Source: Paenibacillus oryzisoli
Lineage (GTDB): Bacteria; Bacillota; Bacilli; Paenibacillales; NBRC-103111
Assembly (NCBI RefSeq): GCF_001653565.1
Contig: NZ_LYPB01000074.1
Coordinates: 124,001 to 188,000 of the forward strand
Direction: 5' to 3'
Length of the DNA: 64,000 nucleotides
Numbering within the stretch: the stretch's first letter is position 1; each line of letters starts with the position of its first letter. Made by a program: the position numbers and the translations under genes. The notes beneath the pieces were generated by a model. The model saw only the letters and a program-made list of their open reading frames with translations, ran no database searches and had not been told where the DNA came from. Below, in pieces: positions 16,494-27,228 of this stretch.

Positions 16494-16703
16494 ATGAACC
16501 GGATTCCATCCCATTTTGACGAAATTAATATGATCGGTAAGCTTGCTGACCTGAAGGAAAGCCATTATCACCAGTCGCTCGTCCTCTCATCTCTCATTCA
16601 GGTCTTAATTGATAAGGGGCTTATTACCGCACAAGAAATTCAGCTCAAGTCTCAAGAACTCGATGCTGCACTTACTCCGAATCCAATACATCCCATTTCG
16701 TAG
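16494..16703 (+). CDS. small hypothetical protein facing walJ
   Basis: 69 residues, hydrophilic and helical (LADLKESHYHQSLVLSSLIQ, then LIDKGLITAQEIQLKSQELD). The helix-turn pattern D-K-G-L-I-T-x-x-E-I resembles coiled-coil or subunit-contact segments of other proteins, but no family is recognised. ATG 16494 has a very good AAAGGAGA site. Its last 32 bases overlap the 3' end of walJ on the other strand, so the two messages are complementary there. It is the only + strand gene among the wal genes. Confidence 0.7.
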   Translation: MNRIPSHFDEINMIGKLADLKESHYHQSLVLSSLIQVLIDKGLITAQEIQLKSQELDAALTPNPIHPIS

Positions 16704-17472
16704 AACGGTCATAATACGTATCCATCAGCCGCAGCTGCTTCGATTCTGGCGCTCGCTCTTGTACTATGTTATTCACGGTTAGCCTGGCCAAATCCATTAA
16801 GTTATGATCACGGCTAAGGTGTGCCATATAGACAGATTTCGTCTTATTCGTCATGATATCACAGAGCGCTTCCCCTGCGGCTTCATTGGATAAATGTCCC
16901 TTGTCTCCGAGAATCCGTCGCTTAATGCTCCATGGGTAATGCCCCACGCGCAGCATGTCCACATCATGATTGGTTTCCAGAACCAAGGCGTCTGAATCCG
17001 AGATCTTTTCCTTCACTTTTTCGCTCATATACCCAAGATCAGTCACAACACTTAACTTCTGCTCACCTTCATAAAAAACATAACCCACCGGCTCCGCGGC
17101 ATCATGCGAAATCCCGAAGGATTCCACCTTCAATGAGCCGAACTCCTCTAGGCCGCCTGTGTCCATCACACGCTTATTGCCTTCAGCGATCACGCCAATT
17201 TGACGATCTAGCTCCACCCAAGTCTTCTCGTTAGCGTATATCGGCACATCATATTTCCGAGCGAATGCACCGAGTCCCTTAATATGATCAGAATGCTCGT
17301 GCGTGACGAGAATACCGTCAATACTGCTCGCGGCGAGCTCCCGCTCCTTCATTAACAGCTCCATCTTCTTCGCACTGAAACCTACGTCAACTAACAGCTT
17401 AACCTCGCCGTTATCGACTACTGTTGCATTTCCCGTTGAACCACTTGATAACACCGTAAATCGAATTCCCAT
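16672..17472 (-). CDS. walJ: metallo-beta-lactamase-fold protein WalJ (YycJ)
   Basis: 266 residues with the metallo-beta-lactamase metal motif H58-x-H60-x-D62-H63 (THEHSDHIKG) and further ligands (H in GISHD, D in VTDLGY, H in TNHDVDM/THLSRDH-type strands). WalJ is linked to the WalRK cell-wall regulon and has been implicated in coordinating division with replication; 5'-3' exonuclease activity has been reported for relatives. It is the last gene of the wal operon here and overlaps an opposite small gene. Confidence 0.93.
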   Translation of the reverse strand: MGIRFTVLSSGSTGNATVVDNGEVKLLVDVGFSAKKMELLMKERELAASSIDGILVTHEHSDHIKGLGAFARKYDVPIYANEKTWVELDRQIGVIAEGNKRVMDTGGLEEFGSLKVESFGISHDAAEPVGYVFYEGEQKLSVVTDLGYMSEKVKEKISDSDALVLETNHDVDMLRVGHYPWSIKRRILGDKGHLSNEAAGEALCDIMTNKTKSVYMAHLSRDHNLMDLARLTVNNIVQERAPESKQLRLMDTYYDRSTKWDVLDSE

Positions 17473-17533
17473 CTTCCCTACTCCTCTATACCACTATACC
17501 TATCCATGTGCCAGTTCTTATTCCGTACTATGG

Positions 17534-18349
17534 TTACTTCTTCGGCGTGTTCTTGGCACCCGAGGCTGATGAAGCAGCGGATGTCTCTCCCTCACCTTTC
17601 AGGCCGAATGGGGTAAGTCCAGCTCCCTTTTCCACCGCGCCATTGAACGCTTGCAAATAATAAATATCTCCGTTATCAATCGTTACCCGCCAATGTGGAT
17701 ACATGGGCTGTGTTTGCGAGTTATATGGTTGTCCATGATACCCTAATCGAACCTCGGTAATAATGGAACCATCGCTTAAATAATTGTCCACCAAGCTGCG
17801 GACCGCCAATTGAGCTGAAATCATCTTCTGCTCCGTCTGTTCTACCTCTGATTCTACTTCAACGAAAGCTTGACGGTAACTGGTAATTTCTCCATTTTTC
17901 TCATTCAATTCAACCATCACGTCAAAAATTGGAATCTTCGCATACAGTTGCGAGAATACATAGATACCTTCTCGGCTAATCGCTGAATCCAACTGATACA
18001 TCGCGAAGTTTGGAATCTCCGAAAGTGACTGAACTTCCTTACTAGCGCCTTTTCCTAGCAGCGCACTCATGTAAATAGGGGTTTTGAGCGTTTTCTCCTC
18101 GCCAGGCTTGATACTGTCGTCATACTTCACCGTGATGACTTTCAACTTAGGCGGATCTGAAGGAAGCTCGTCCGTAAGCCGAATATTTTTGTTGCGGAGC
18201 GCACGGTTCAAATCCTCCACAGTACTAGATGGATCCGAAGATACGCCAGTCTGGTTGGAACGATTGGTGGACCACAGCTGGAAGCCAAGAATCATATTCA
18301 ACAGCAGAAATGACGCGATCAAAATCGTCTTAGCCCTACTCCAATTCAT
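17534..18349 (-). CDS. walI: WalRK accessory protein WalI (YycI)
   Basis: 271 residues from ATG 18349 after GGTGAG (a longer frame to 18364 is less likely). Short cytosolic N-terminus, one membrane helix (WSRAKTILIASFLLLNMILG), and an extracellular domain of the YycI type. With WalH it contacts the WalK membrane helices and holds the kinase in check. A low-complexity Ala/Ser tail ends the protein. It is 15 bases after walH. Confidence 0.92.
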   Translation of the reverse strand: MNWSRAKTILIASFLLLNMILGFQLWSTNRSNQTGVSSDPSSTVEDLNRALRNKNIRLTDELPSDPPKLKVITVKYDDSIKPGEEKTLKTPIYMSALLGKGASKEVQSLSEIPNFAMYQLDSAISREGIYVFSQLYAKIPIFDVMVELNEKNGEITSYRQAFVEVESEVEQTEQKMISAQLAVRSLVDNYLSDGSIITEVRLGYHGQPYNSQTQPMYPHWRVTIDNGDIYYLQAFNGAVEKGAGLTPFGLKGEGETSAASSASGAKNTPKK

Positions 18350-18379
18350 AATCTCACCAACCATTCCCTGTCATCTTGT

Positions 18380-19666
18380 CTATTCAATAAAATCATACGT
18401 TCCATCGCGCAATTCGATTGCCCACGTGCTCGTTAAGGTTAAGGTCTTCTCCAGAACAGCCGGACGATACGCTGGGAATATCGAAATGATGCTAGATCGG
18501 CGTTGATAGTACTGCAAGCGTTGCTCTATTGCCTCGACTGACATCAATTCATTCTCTTTGCGCTGACCCGATTTCAGATCAGGAATCACCATCGAGCGTT
18601 CAAATCCTGAGATAACACCTTTCTGTACTTGCATATTCATTGTTCCAAATCCTTCTGGCTGCGGGGTTACAATCGGAAGGGATTCGTAGTATTGACGGAA
18701 TATGAACGTCTGGTTGTCCAACAGTTTCTCTGGTGTGCGAGCTACCATGTATTTGCCATCCCAACCAATATGCTGATTAATAAATTTGATGCCAGCCATC
18801 AAATCTTCCAACACCTCGGTTTTGCTAGCTGCTGGTGCTACGGGATCGAAATAGGTCACCCATCGCTGATCTCGATTCAATTGGAAACCACGCTTACTAT
18901 CCGTGTATATCTCGGAGCCATCCCGCTCTTTCAAATAGCGAGTAATGCCTGGATCTACGAACAAGCTTTGCTTCAGTTGATCTGCCGTAAGCTGCGTATA
19001 CGGGAACGTATAGCTGGGTACATGCAACGCCTTTAACGGTAGATAATAATCGCCGCCATTCATTGCTTTGAATAAATTCGTTGGCTCCCCATATGCGACG
19101 AAATTCTCAACGTCTTTGCTCGTGAAATCCGCGCCAATGACTTCATATCCCACACCTGGCGAATCTGTGAAAAAGAACGCACGAACCTCATCATTCGTCC
19201 CCTTGGAGTAAATCCAAATCTTCGTAATTTTATCATTTTCAACGGGGACTTCCCCTTCAATTCGGAACAACTGTTGCAGAATGGAGAATGGAATGCCTTC
19301 TCTGAATCGAATCTCCACACCAAGCTGCTTCGTCCGAACTTCTTCCCAGTTCACGTTGACGAGGTACATTGACGTTTTGCGGAATCCTTTGAAACTACGC
19401 TGCTTAATATTATCGAGCAATCGGGTGTAGTAGTAATTACTTGGATACAAGACAGAATGCTGCTGATTGCCTAAGTGAATGATGAGCTGATCAGGAAATA
19501 ACATATCAGATAACTCCGCTTGCTTGCCGAGAGTCTCTGTCTGTACGTAGTTGCTTTGCCTAATCGGCTCAATCTTCGGAGGGCTGTAAGAAGCTAAGAT
19601 AAAGCTCTGATACAAGCTTGTTCCAATCAATAGAACGAGCAGGACCGATTTCAGGCTCTCTATCAT
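18380..19666 (-). CDS. walH: WalRK accessory protein WalH (YycH)
   Basis: 428 residues, one N-terminal membrane helix (SVLLVLLIGTSLYQSFIL) and a large extracellular YycH domain. It restrains WalK kinase activity together with WalI. ATG 19666 overlaps the walK stop codon by four bases (ATGA), so translation is coupled. Confidence 0.93.
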   Translation of the reverse strand: MIESLKSVLLVLLIGTSLYQSFILASYSPPKIEPIRQSNYVQTETLGKQAELSDMLFPDQLIIHLGNQQHSVLYPSNYYYTRLLDNIKQRSFKGFRKTSMYLVNVNWEEVRTKQLGVEIRFREGIPFSILQQLFRIEGEVPVENDKITKIWIYSKGTNDEVRAFFFTDSPGVGYEVIGADFTSKDVENFVAYGEPTNLFKAMNGGDYYLPLKALHVPSYTFPYTQLTADQLKQSLFVDPGITRYLKERDGSEIYTDSKRGFQLNRDQRWVTYFDPVAPAASKTEVLEDLMAGIKFINQHIGWDGKYMVARTPEKLLDNQTFIFRQYYESLPIVTPQPEGFGTMNMQVQKGVISGFERSMVIPDLKSGQRKENELMSVEAIEQRLQYYQRRSSIISIFPAYRPAVLEKTLTLTSTWAIELRDGTYDFIE

Positions 19667-21498
19667 ACTTCCCCCTCCTCTTCCTGCCTGATCGGCAACG
19701 TAAATATGACGCGCGTTCCTTGGCCCAACTCTGACTCTAGTGCAATCGTTCCACCATGCGCCTTCACTATTTCCCGGGCAATGGACAGACCGAGGCCTGT
19801 CCCTCCCATATTACGAGAGCGCGCTTTATCCACACGATAGAAACGGTCGAAAATTCGGGAAAGGTCCTTCTTCGGAATCCCCATCCCGTTGTCTTGCACC
19901 GATATTTCCAGTATATCTTTATCAATCTTGCGAGCCTCCAAGCGAATCTTACCTTCGTCACCGGTATATTTAATCGCATTGGATACCAAATTATCGAGCA
20001 CTTGATCAATTTTGTCGCGATCCAGCAATAGGCTTGTTACGCCATGTTCCACGTGTAACATTATTTGAATTTTCCGTTGTTGCAGCTGAAAAGAGAACCG
20101 GTCCGCGACCTCCTCCAGCATCTCGCTGACGAGCGTCGAGGACTTGCTCATCATCGACTGCTTCGAATCCAGTCGCGAGAGATGCAACAGATCCGTTACC
20201 AAGCGGATCATCCGCTCGGTCTCGCTGCGTGTCACGCTGATGAAGCGTGAGGCAAGCTGTGGCTCCTCGATCGCTCCGTCATCGAGCGCCTCGAGGTAGC
20301 TCTTGATCGTCGTCAGCGGCGTGCGCAGCTCATGAGAGACGTTCGCTACGAACTCTCGTCTCGCTTGCTCTAGCTTCTCCTGATCCGTTACGTCCTGCAG
20401 CACCGCAATAATCCCGTGCTGACCTTCTCCCCGGCGGTGAATCGGCGTAAAAGTAATACGAACCGACAGCTGTTCATCCTCATCGTCTGGGAGCTGAATA
20501 TCAAGCAGCGTCGTATTCACTTGCCCCGTAACCAAACCGCGGATCGTGTCTATCGGAATCCCGATAACTTCCGAGATATCCAAGCCCAGCGTTGTCTCCT
20601 CTTCCACTTGGAGAATCTGCTTCGCCCGGCGATTCAAGACAATCACTTGCCCTCTATCATCCGTAGCGATAACGCCGTCATTCATATTGGTCAGAATAGA
20701 AGCCAGTTTCTCCTTCTCTTCTTCATTGAGGGAGAGTGCCTCTTTCAGTCGGTTCATCATAAAATTAAAGGTTTGTCCCAGTTGACCGATCTCATCCGTC
20801 CCCTGAATCACTACTTGTTGATCGAAATTACCCTCAGCTACAGCTGTGGCTTGTTTCGTAATCTCTTTGATAGGGTTCGTAATCGTGCTCGTTAAGAGAA
20901 CGCCTAATAAGCCAGTCAATCCTAGAGCAATCAACGTCGCCGAAATGAGAATCCGATTAATAGAGCGAATGGTCTTGTACACATCTTCCATGGAGGCGAT
21001 GATATACACCGCCCCTAAGACACGTGCCCCGCTGCCTACTGGCTTCGCAATAATGACCTTCCGATACCCATCCTCGTCCGTGAAAATCCGCTGATTATCC
21101 TTAATCCCTTGCAAAGCCCGAATGACTTCTGGCTGTGTATTTTTTTGCTTCAAATGGCTTGCAACCGATGTGGAGATTACGTTACCATTCGCATCAATAA
21201 TTTGAATTTCCGCATTATTAATAGAAAAAAGATTGCTTACGAATTCATTTAAATCCGCGTAGGTTTTCTTACCTTCCGTCGCATTCTTGCTGTCCTGATC
21301 CCCCGTCAAATACGATTCAACGAAGCCAGCAAGCAGCGTGACCTGACTATTGCGGGATGCTAAGAAATCATTCTTAAAATATGTTTCTACCGTCTTATAG
21401 AAATACACCCCAATGAGCTGCATCGCAATCAGAATCAGCAGGACATAAATAATAATTAGCTTCGCTTGAATCGATTGAAAGAAGCGGATGCCCTTCAT
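19663..21498 (-). CDS. walK: sensor histidine kinase WalK
   Basis: 611 residues: membrane helices at about 13-34 and 183-206 around an extracellular Cache-like sensor domain, HAMP (about 207-258), PAS (about 262-370), HisKA with phospho-accepting H389 (VSHELRTPL), and HATPase_c with N, G1 (DNGMGIP) and G2 (GGTGLGLS) boxes. It phosphorylates WalR to control cell-wall hydrolase genes and is essential in most low-GC Firmicutes. It starts two bases after walR. A near-consensus Noc-binding sequence lies inside the gene. Confidence 0.97.
   Translation of the reverse strand: MKGIRFFQSIQAKLIIIYVLLILIAMQLIGVYFYKTVETYFKNDFLASRNSQVTLLAGFVESYLTGDQDSKNATEGKKTYADLNEFVSNLFSINNAEIQIIDANGNVISTSVASHLKQKNTQPEVIRALQGIKDNQRIFTDEDGYRKVIIAKPVGSGARVLGAVYIIASMEDVYKTIRSINRILISATLIALGLTGLLGVLLTSTITNPIKEITKQATAVAEGNFDQQVVIQGTDEIGQLGQTFNFMMNRLKEALSLNEEEKEKLASILTNMNDGVIATDDRGQVIVLNRRAKQILQVEEETTLGLDISEVIGIPIDTIRGLVTGQVNTTLLDIQLPDDEDEQLSVRITFTPIHRRGEGQHGIIAVLQDVTDQEKLEQARREFVANVSHELRTPLTTIKSYLEALDDGAIEEPQLASRFISVTRSETERMIRLVTDLLHLSRLDSKQSMMSKSSTLVSEMLEEVADRFSFQLQQRKIQIMLHVEHGVTSLLLDRDKIDQVLDNLVSNAIKYTGDEGKIRLEARKIDKDILEISVQDNGMGIPKKDLSRIFDRFYRVDKARSRNMGGTGLGLSIAREIVKAHGGTIALESELGQGTRVIFTLPIRQEEEGEV
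19769..19782. promoter_or_regulatory. possible Noc binding site
   Basis: ATTTCCCGGGCAAT matches 13 of 14 positions of the Noc target known from Bacillus subtilis (ATTTCCCGGGAAAT). It lies in the walK coding region, within the origin domain where such sites cluster. A single near-match can occur by chance. Confidence 0.35.
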
Positions 21499-21500
21499 GC

Positions 21501-22220
21501 TTAGAAGCCTCCGGCTTTAGGACTGCGCATTAAGTAGCCAAGGCCCCTGCGCGTCATGATATACTCTGGACGACTTGGATCTGTCTCCAGCTTCTCGCGC
21601 AGGCGACGAATCGTCACATCGACGGTTCGCACGTCGCCGAAATATTCAAAGCCCCACACCGCTTGCAGCAGATGCTCACGGGTCATCACTTTGCCTGAAT
21701 TCTTGGCCAAATATTGAATGAGCTCAAACTCCCGATGTGTCAGATCAAGGGGGGTTCCATCCTTATACACCATGTACATGTCGTTATCGATAAAAAGCGC
21801 ATGAATGCGCATCCCATTGCGCTGCGCCTCCGGCTCATTCGGTGCAGTCTGCACCTTCGTCTGTCTCCGCAGATGCGCCTTCACACGGGCCAGCAGCTCC
21901 CTGGTGCCGAATGGCTTCGTCACATAGTCGTCTGCGCCCATCTCTAAGCCCAAAACCTTGTCCAGCTCCGTATCCTTCGCTGTCAGCATAATGATCGGCG
22001 TATTGAGCTTAGAGCGCACCTCACGGCATACATCCATGCCATCCTTGACAGGCAGCATGAGGTCAAGCAGAATCAGATCCGGCTGTTCGGAGAACGCAAG
22101 CTCTACAGCGCTTCCACCATCGTACGCACAGATGACTTGATAGCCCTCTTTCTCCAGGTTGAACTTCAAAATATCTGCAATTGGTTGTTCATCATCCACC
22201 ACGAGAATTTTCCCAAACAT
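21501..22220 (-). CDS. walR: response regulator WalR
   Basis: 239 residues from ATG 22220, which follows GGCGGTGG and gives the canonical start [20 protein letters not shown]. Receiver domain with acidic pocket D9-D10, phospho-acceptor D53 and K102-type lysine (VTKPFG), then an OmpR/PhoB winged helix (about 135-235, [20 protein letters not shown]). It controls peptidoglycan hydrolase genes. It is the first gene of walR-K-H-I-J. Confidence 0.97.
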   Translation of the reverse strand: MFGKILVVDDEQPIADILKFNLEKEGYQVICAYDGGSAVELAFSEQPDLILLDLMLPVKDGMDVCREVRSKLNTPIIMLTAKDTELDKVLGLEMGADDYVTKPFGTRELLARVKAHLRRQTKVQTAPNEPEAQRNGMRIHALFIDNDMYMVYKDGTPLDLTHREFELIQYLAKNSGKVMTREHLLQAVWGFEYFGDVRTVDVTIRRLREKLETDPSRPEYIMTRRGLGYLMRSPKAGGF

Positions 22221-22347
22221 ACGTCCACCGCCTACTATAAAGGTACTGACACTGCTACGCCTACTCACGTGCAACTGCCAGAGTTAGATCCATTGATCAA
22301 CCCGTTATTTCCTACATACTCTCCCTCATTTTAACATACATTTAACT

Positions 22348-22399
22348 AAAAAGAGACAAGGCCCCCGAGTTGTCCGGTTCGACCTTGCCTCTATTTTTT
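22348..22399. terminator. terminator of the M23 endopeptidase gene
   Basis: A ten-pair stem AGAGGCAAGG / CCTTGTCTCT on the - strand with a T run; A/T tracts on both sides make it potentially bidirectional. It lies between the M23 gene and walR. Confidence 0.75.
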
Positions 22400-22403
22400 C
22401 AAA

Positions 22404-23963
22404 CTAACGATTCAAATATTTCAAAGGATTTTCCAGGTTGCCGCTGCTGTGAACTTCAAAGTGCAAATGCACACCAGTCGAGTCGCCTGTGCTTCCCATA
22501 ATGCCAATCTTCTCGCCCTTCTCGACGATGGTGCCTGATTTCGTAGTAATTTGGCTTAAATGTCCATAAAGTGTTTCATATCCGTTGAGATGGTTAATAA
22601 TAATATAATTGCCGTAATCTGACTTATAACCTGTTTCGATGACTTTGCCATTATCGGCAGCCATAATATTTCTGTTACCTGTGATGTCGATGCCCTTATG
22701 TAACTTGCCCCAACGATAACCGAATGTACTGGAGATACTAGGCGAAATGACAGGCCATGCGAACTTCCCTGTACCTTCACCTTTGATGACTTTCGTCCCT
22801 TTTTTCACCTTAGCGGTGACCGGTTGATCAATAATTTCCTCATTCACGACTTGCTCTTCGGTCATAAGACCATCGACTTTCGTCACTTGAATCGTTACTT
22901 TCTTAAGCCCATTCTTCCCTGGCGAAATCGGTTGGACAACGCCTAAGCGCATCGAATCGTCTTTCACATACTCGGTATCGTACTGAATCTCTTGATTCTT
23001 AACGATTTTCTCCGTCGTTTTCACAGAGAGTGTTGGTTTCAGTACTGTAACGTCTAATTGATTCCCAATCTTGAGCTTATCATCTTGAATGCCCGGGTTA
23101 TTATCATAAATAAATTGCTTGGTGATACCTAACTTCTTCGCAATACAAGAAACACAGTCACCTTCAACAACCGTGTACTTCGCTGGTGCAACATTGCCAG
23201 TTTGCAGAGTTTTCACGACATCTTCTGGCTTCGCTAACTCCGTCGGATCGATAGGAACTTCCTCTTTATCAATCTTTTGAACGAATTCCACCTTTTCGAG
23301 CTCCGATGGTGCTGTTGAGATATCCTCACCTAGACCGGTAGATAAGGCGGCTACTTTTTCACTATTTTTCCCTTTGGGTGTAAATGGCTCGCTAACTTGA
23401 TTCAGAATCTGATCGGCTGTCGCCTGATCCTTCACAATTGCTACTGTCTTACCATCCACTTTCAGTGCCACACCCATAGGTTGCGGTATGAGCAATTGAT
23501 TCAAGGAGGAAATAACAGCAGAATCGTCCGTTTTCATATTGTAAGCCCTTTCAGACGTGTAGGTGATACCATCTGTTTTGAGCACGACATGAACATCTGG
23601 AAAATCCTTCTGAATATCTAACGGTTTGTTCTTCTTATATTCATCAATTATCTTAATATCGCTAACGATACCGACTTCTTGATTGTTTAGCATCACATGA
23701 TACACTTCATCCATGCCCGCTTCTACATACTGATGTCCGGTGAACGTAATCGCACCTGTAAGTGCAATAACTCCTACGCCAAGTCCGAGAGACCATTTAT
23801 GTCGCTTGATTACCGATAGTGTCGTGGATGTCGTTGCATCGACTGGCTGAACTTCCTCTAGCTGCTTGTCTGATAATGATTCATTTCCGGTCAAGCTTTC
23901 TCGCTTAGGCGTGAATCTCTTAACGAGATCCATGACAAAACGCATTCCCCTGAAACCTGTCAT
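22404..23963 (-). CDS. LysM-G5-M23 peptidoglycan endopeptidase
   Basis: 519 residues: cytosolic N-terminus with one membrane anchor (about 55-75), a long extracellular region, a LysM domain (about 262-310, starting KYTVVEGDCVSCIAKKLG), a G5 domain (about 312-390), and a C-terminal M23 LytM domain with zinc ligands H422-x3-D426 (HKGIDI) and the HLHFEVH motif near 500. It cuts peptide cross-links in the wall, and its position next to walRK suggests it belongs to that regulon. Odd point: the LysM start carries two cysteines (GDCVSC) where most LysM domains have T and G or similar. Confidence 0.92.
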   Translation of the reverse strand: MTGFRGMRFVMDLVKRFTPKRESLTGNESLSDKQLEEVQPVDATTSTTLSVIKRHKWSLGLGVGVIALTGAITFTGHQYVEAGMDEVYHVMLNNQEVGIVSDIKIIDEYKKNKPLDIQKDFPDVHVVLKTDGITYTSERAYNMKTDDSAVISSLNQLLIPQPMGVALKVDGKTVAIVKDQATADQILNQVSEPFTPKGKNSEKVAALSTGLGEDISTAPSELEKVEFVQKIDKEEVPIDPTELAKPEDVVKTLQTGNVAPAKYTVVEGDCVSCIAKKLGITKQFIYDNNPGIQDDKLKIGNQLDVTVLKPTLSVKTTEKIVKNQEIQYDTEYVKDDSMRLGVVQPISPGKNGLKKVTIQVTKVDGLMTEEQVVNEEIIDQPVTAKVKKGTKVIKGEGTGKFAWPVISPSISSTFGYRWGKLHKGIDITGNRNIMAADNGKVIETGYKSDYGNYIIINHLNGYETLYGHLSQITTKSGTIVEKGEKIGIMGSTGDSTGVHLHFEVHSSGNLENPLKYLNR

Positions 23964-24280
23964 GATCTTCTCCCTTTGAACGGTCCTGCATCCCTAGAGT
24001 ACATACTCGTAGATACATAAATAAACCTTGATTAGACATAATATCCATTATGTTGTCTTTCTTTTGTTAAATTTAACACACTTTCCGTGCCTATTTCAAC
24101 AAAATACTCGATCACCATGTGATAGATTCGTGTCCACCACCAAAAGAAGTCGCTAAAAGTCTATATTTTTGTTCGAAATCCCAACTAATTTACCTGCTAG
24201 TTATGAGAAATGACGAAAAGGCATGAAACTTAGTAGGGAAGCTACGGAATCGATCCATGGGTCAGCAACTCCCCTTTAAC
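23964..24280. other. intergenic region upstream of the M23 gene
   Basis: AT-rich, no gene seen. TGTTAAATTTAACA at 24065-24078 is a perfect 14-base palindrome and may be an operator. No copy of the direct-repeat WalR site (TGTWAH-N5-TGTWAH) was found by eye. Confidence 0.35.
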
Positions 24281-24955
24281 CTAATACTTGTTTAAAATGT
24301 CTGTTAACTGGGCTAGCTCTTTGTCGTTCAAATACTTCTTAAGTGTCGCATTTACTTCATCAAGCTCTTCCGTCGTAATCCCATTTTCCAGAATTCCGGA
24401 GAGTGTCTGCACCTCTGTCTGTGGCAGCTTAGCAACTACAAGTGAAAATATTTTCATTTTATCATCGCTGGAGAGGGCTTCTTTCTTCTTCGCAAAATCC
24501 TCTGTGGACATAACAAGCTCCCTCTTCTCGCTCTCCTCCGTTCGAGCGCTTCCCATCACGGCTATCGCCTCGTCCTGATTCGTTGTAGATGCACCTACAC
24601 CGCTTGACGAACTAATACCATCTACAGGTTGTTGATCATTCGGATTTGGACTTGAACTCGGGCTTGGAAACGCCCCTGACGGGTTGGGACTAGGAGAAGG
24701 CGTTGGCTTCGTTGTAGGTGTCTCCCCTAACGCAGCCTTCTTCCCCCCGTCTTTCCCCTTAACTATATTCAGCTCTTCCGCCAATCTTGACGTAAATTCA
24801 CCAAATTGAATCTTTTTACCCATCGTGGGTAGCTGATACTGTCGAAATATATCCTCCACGTACATGTTTACGACATACCATGTTGTAAACATCGTAATTG
24901 ATGTAATAAGGACGGTGCTTATGACGATTTTACTTAACCAAGTTAATAGTTTCAT
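24281..24955 (-). CDS. membrane-anchored protein with Pro/Ser-rich linker
   Basis: 224 residues from ATG 24955 (a GTG at 24985 lacks a ribosome binding site). One N-terminal membrane helix (SKIVISTVLITSITMFTTWY), then a low-complexity linker rich in P, S, T and N (about 78-125), then a helical C-terminal domain of about 95 residues (KKEALSSDDKMKIFSLVVAK and following). It looks like an extracytoplasmic tethered protein. Function unknown; its place between purA and the wal-linked endopeptidase suggests an envelope or sporulation role, as inference only. Confidence 0.75.
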   Translation of the reverse strand: MKLLTWLSKIVISTVLITSITMFTTWYVVNMYVEDIFRQYQLPTMGKKIQFGEFTSRLAEELNIVKGKDGGKKAALGETPTTKPTPSPSPNPSGAFPSPSSSPNPNDQQPVDGISSSSGVGASTTNQDEAIAVMGSARTEESEKRELVMSTEDFAKKKEALSSDDKMKIFSLVVAKLPQTEVQTLSGILENGITTEELDEVNATLKKYLNDKELAQLTDILNKY

Positions 24956-25053
24956 AGTCGTTGTATCACTCCTAACATTGCTCACACGAAAGATAAGCTT
25001 CTCTTCCCAGTATGGACGAAAACCCTGCCATTATATCCCTATTGGAAAAAGAA

Positions 25054-25089
25054 AAATCCCCTAAGCTGCATAAGCAGCCTAGAGGATTA
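25054..25089 (-). terminator. terminator of purA
   Basis: AATCCTCTAGGCTGC-ttat-GCAGCTTAGGGGATT with a T run on the - strand, 18 bases past the purA stop. Confidence 0.88.
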
Positions 25090-25106
25090 TTTACTTTATC
25101 TATGAA

Positions 25107-26721
<1,615 letters not shown>

Positions 26722-26727
26722 GTCTCT

Positions 26728-26756
26728 AGTGTAGCAGTCCCCCATGTCAAAGTCAA
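26728..26756 (-). promoter_or_regulatory. sigma-A promoter of purA
   Basis: On the - strand TTGACT (26751-26756) and TACACT (26728-26733) are separated by 17 bases. Predicted start of transcription near 26721. Confidence 0.65.
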
Positions 26757-26758
26757 TG

Positions 26759-26802
26759 AAAAACGAACGATTATAGGGGTGTCTGTATAATTGTTCGGAT
26801 AT
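26759..26802. promoter_or_regulatory. pair of PurR boxes upstream of purA
   Basis: ATATCCGAACAAT on the - strand (26790-26802) fits the PurBox consensus AWWWCCGAACWWT at every position. AAAAACGAACGAT on the + strand (26759-26771) fits 11 of 13. They face each other across 18 bases, close to the 16-17 known for Bacillus subtilis PurR operators, and lie directly upstream of the -35 box. purA is a known PurR target, so purine/PRPP control is well supported. Confidence 0.72.
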
Positions 26803-26874
26803 TAGGCAAACTATTTCGATGCTGCCACTAGAAGCAGGAAAACCTCTGGCTTTGCCCATTTCATATGGATTCTG

Positions 26875-26907
26875 TTCCCCATAAGATTCCTCTTACGGGG
26901 AATTTTT
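26875..26907 (+). terminator. orphan terminator on the + strand
   Basis: TTCCCC(A)TAAGA-ttcc-TCTTA(C)GGGGAA followed by TTTTTA. No + strand gene lies upstream, so it may end a small RNA or divergent transcription from the purA promoter region. Confidence 0.5.
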
Positions 26908-27228
26908 ATGTCTTTTGATCGAAATATGCAAATGCTTTCGGTGTACACGCACTTATAGTGCGGTTCAGGACTTCTCCCCATCTTCCCATATGAGTAAGTA
27001 GTGAGGAGGATAAAGAAAGTTGCGTAATGTAGGGAGCAAGATGTTAAGTAAACTTAGGCATGTGGTGTAGGAATAGATGTGGCGTGTTCAGTAGTCATTT
27101 CGTGTAGGGTAGGTCGCGGCGTATTTAGAGGTCATGGGATTTTGGAGAAGTATGTGCAATAAAGACGCAGGGTTAATAGGCAACAAATGTCTGTGAACTC
27201 GCCTGTTATGTCCTCCTATCGCATTCAA
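26908..27228. other. gene-free intergenic stretch
   Basis: No credible coding frame, tRNA or terminator seen between the orphan hairpin and the repeats that precede dnaB. Confidence 0.4.

Noticed and set aside
23964-24280. WalR binding site upstream of the M23 endopeptidase
   Set aside because: No TGTWAH-N5-TGTWAH direct repeat was found on either strand by eye; only a 14-base palindrome is present.
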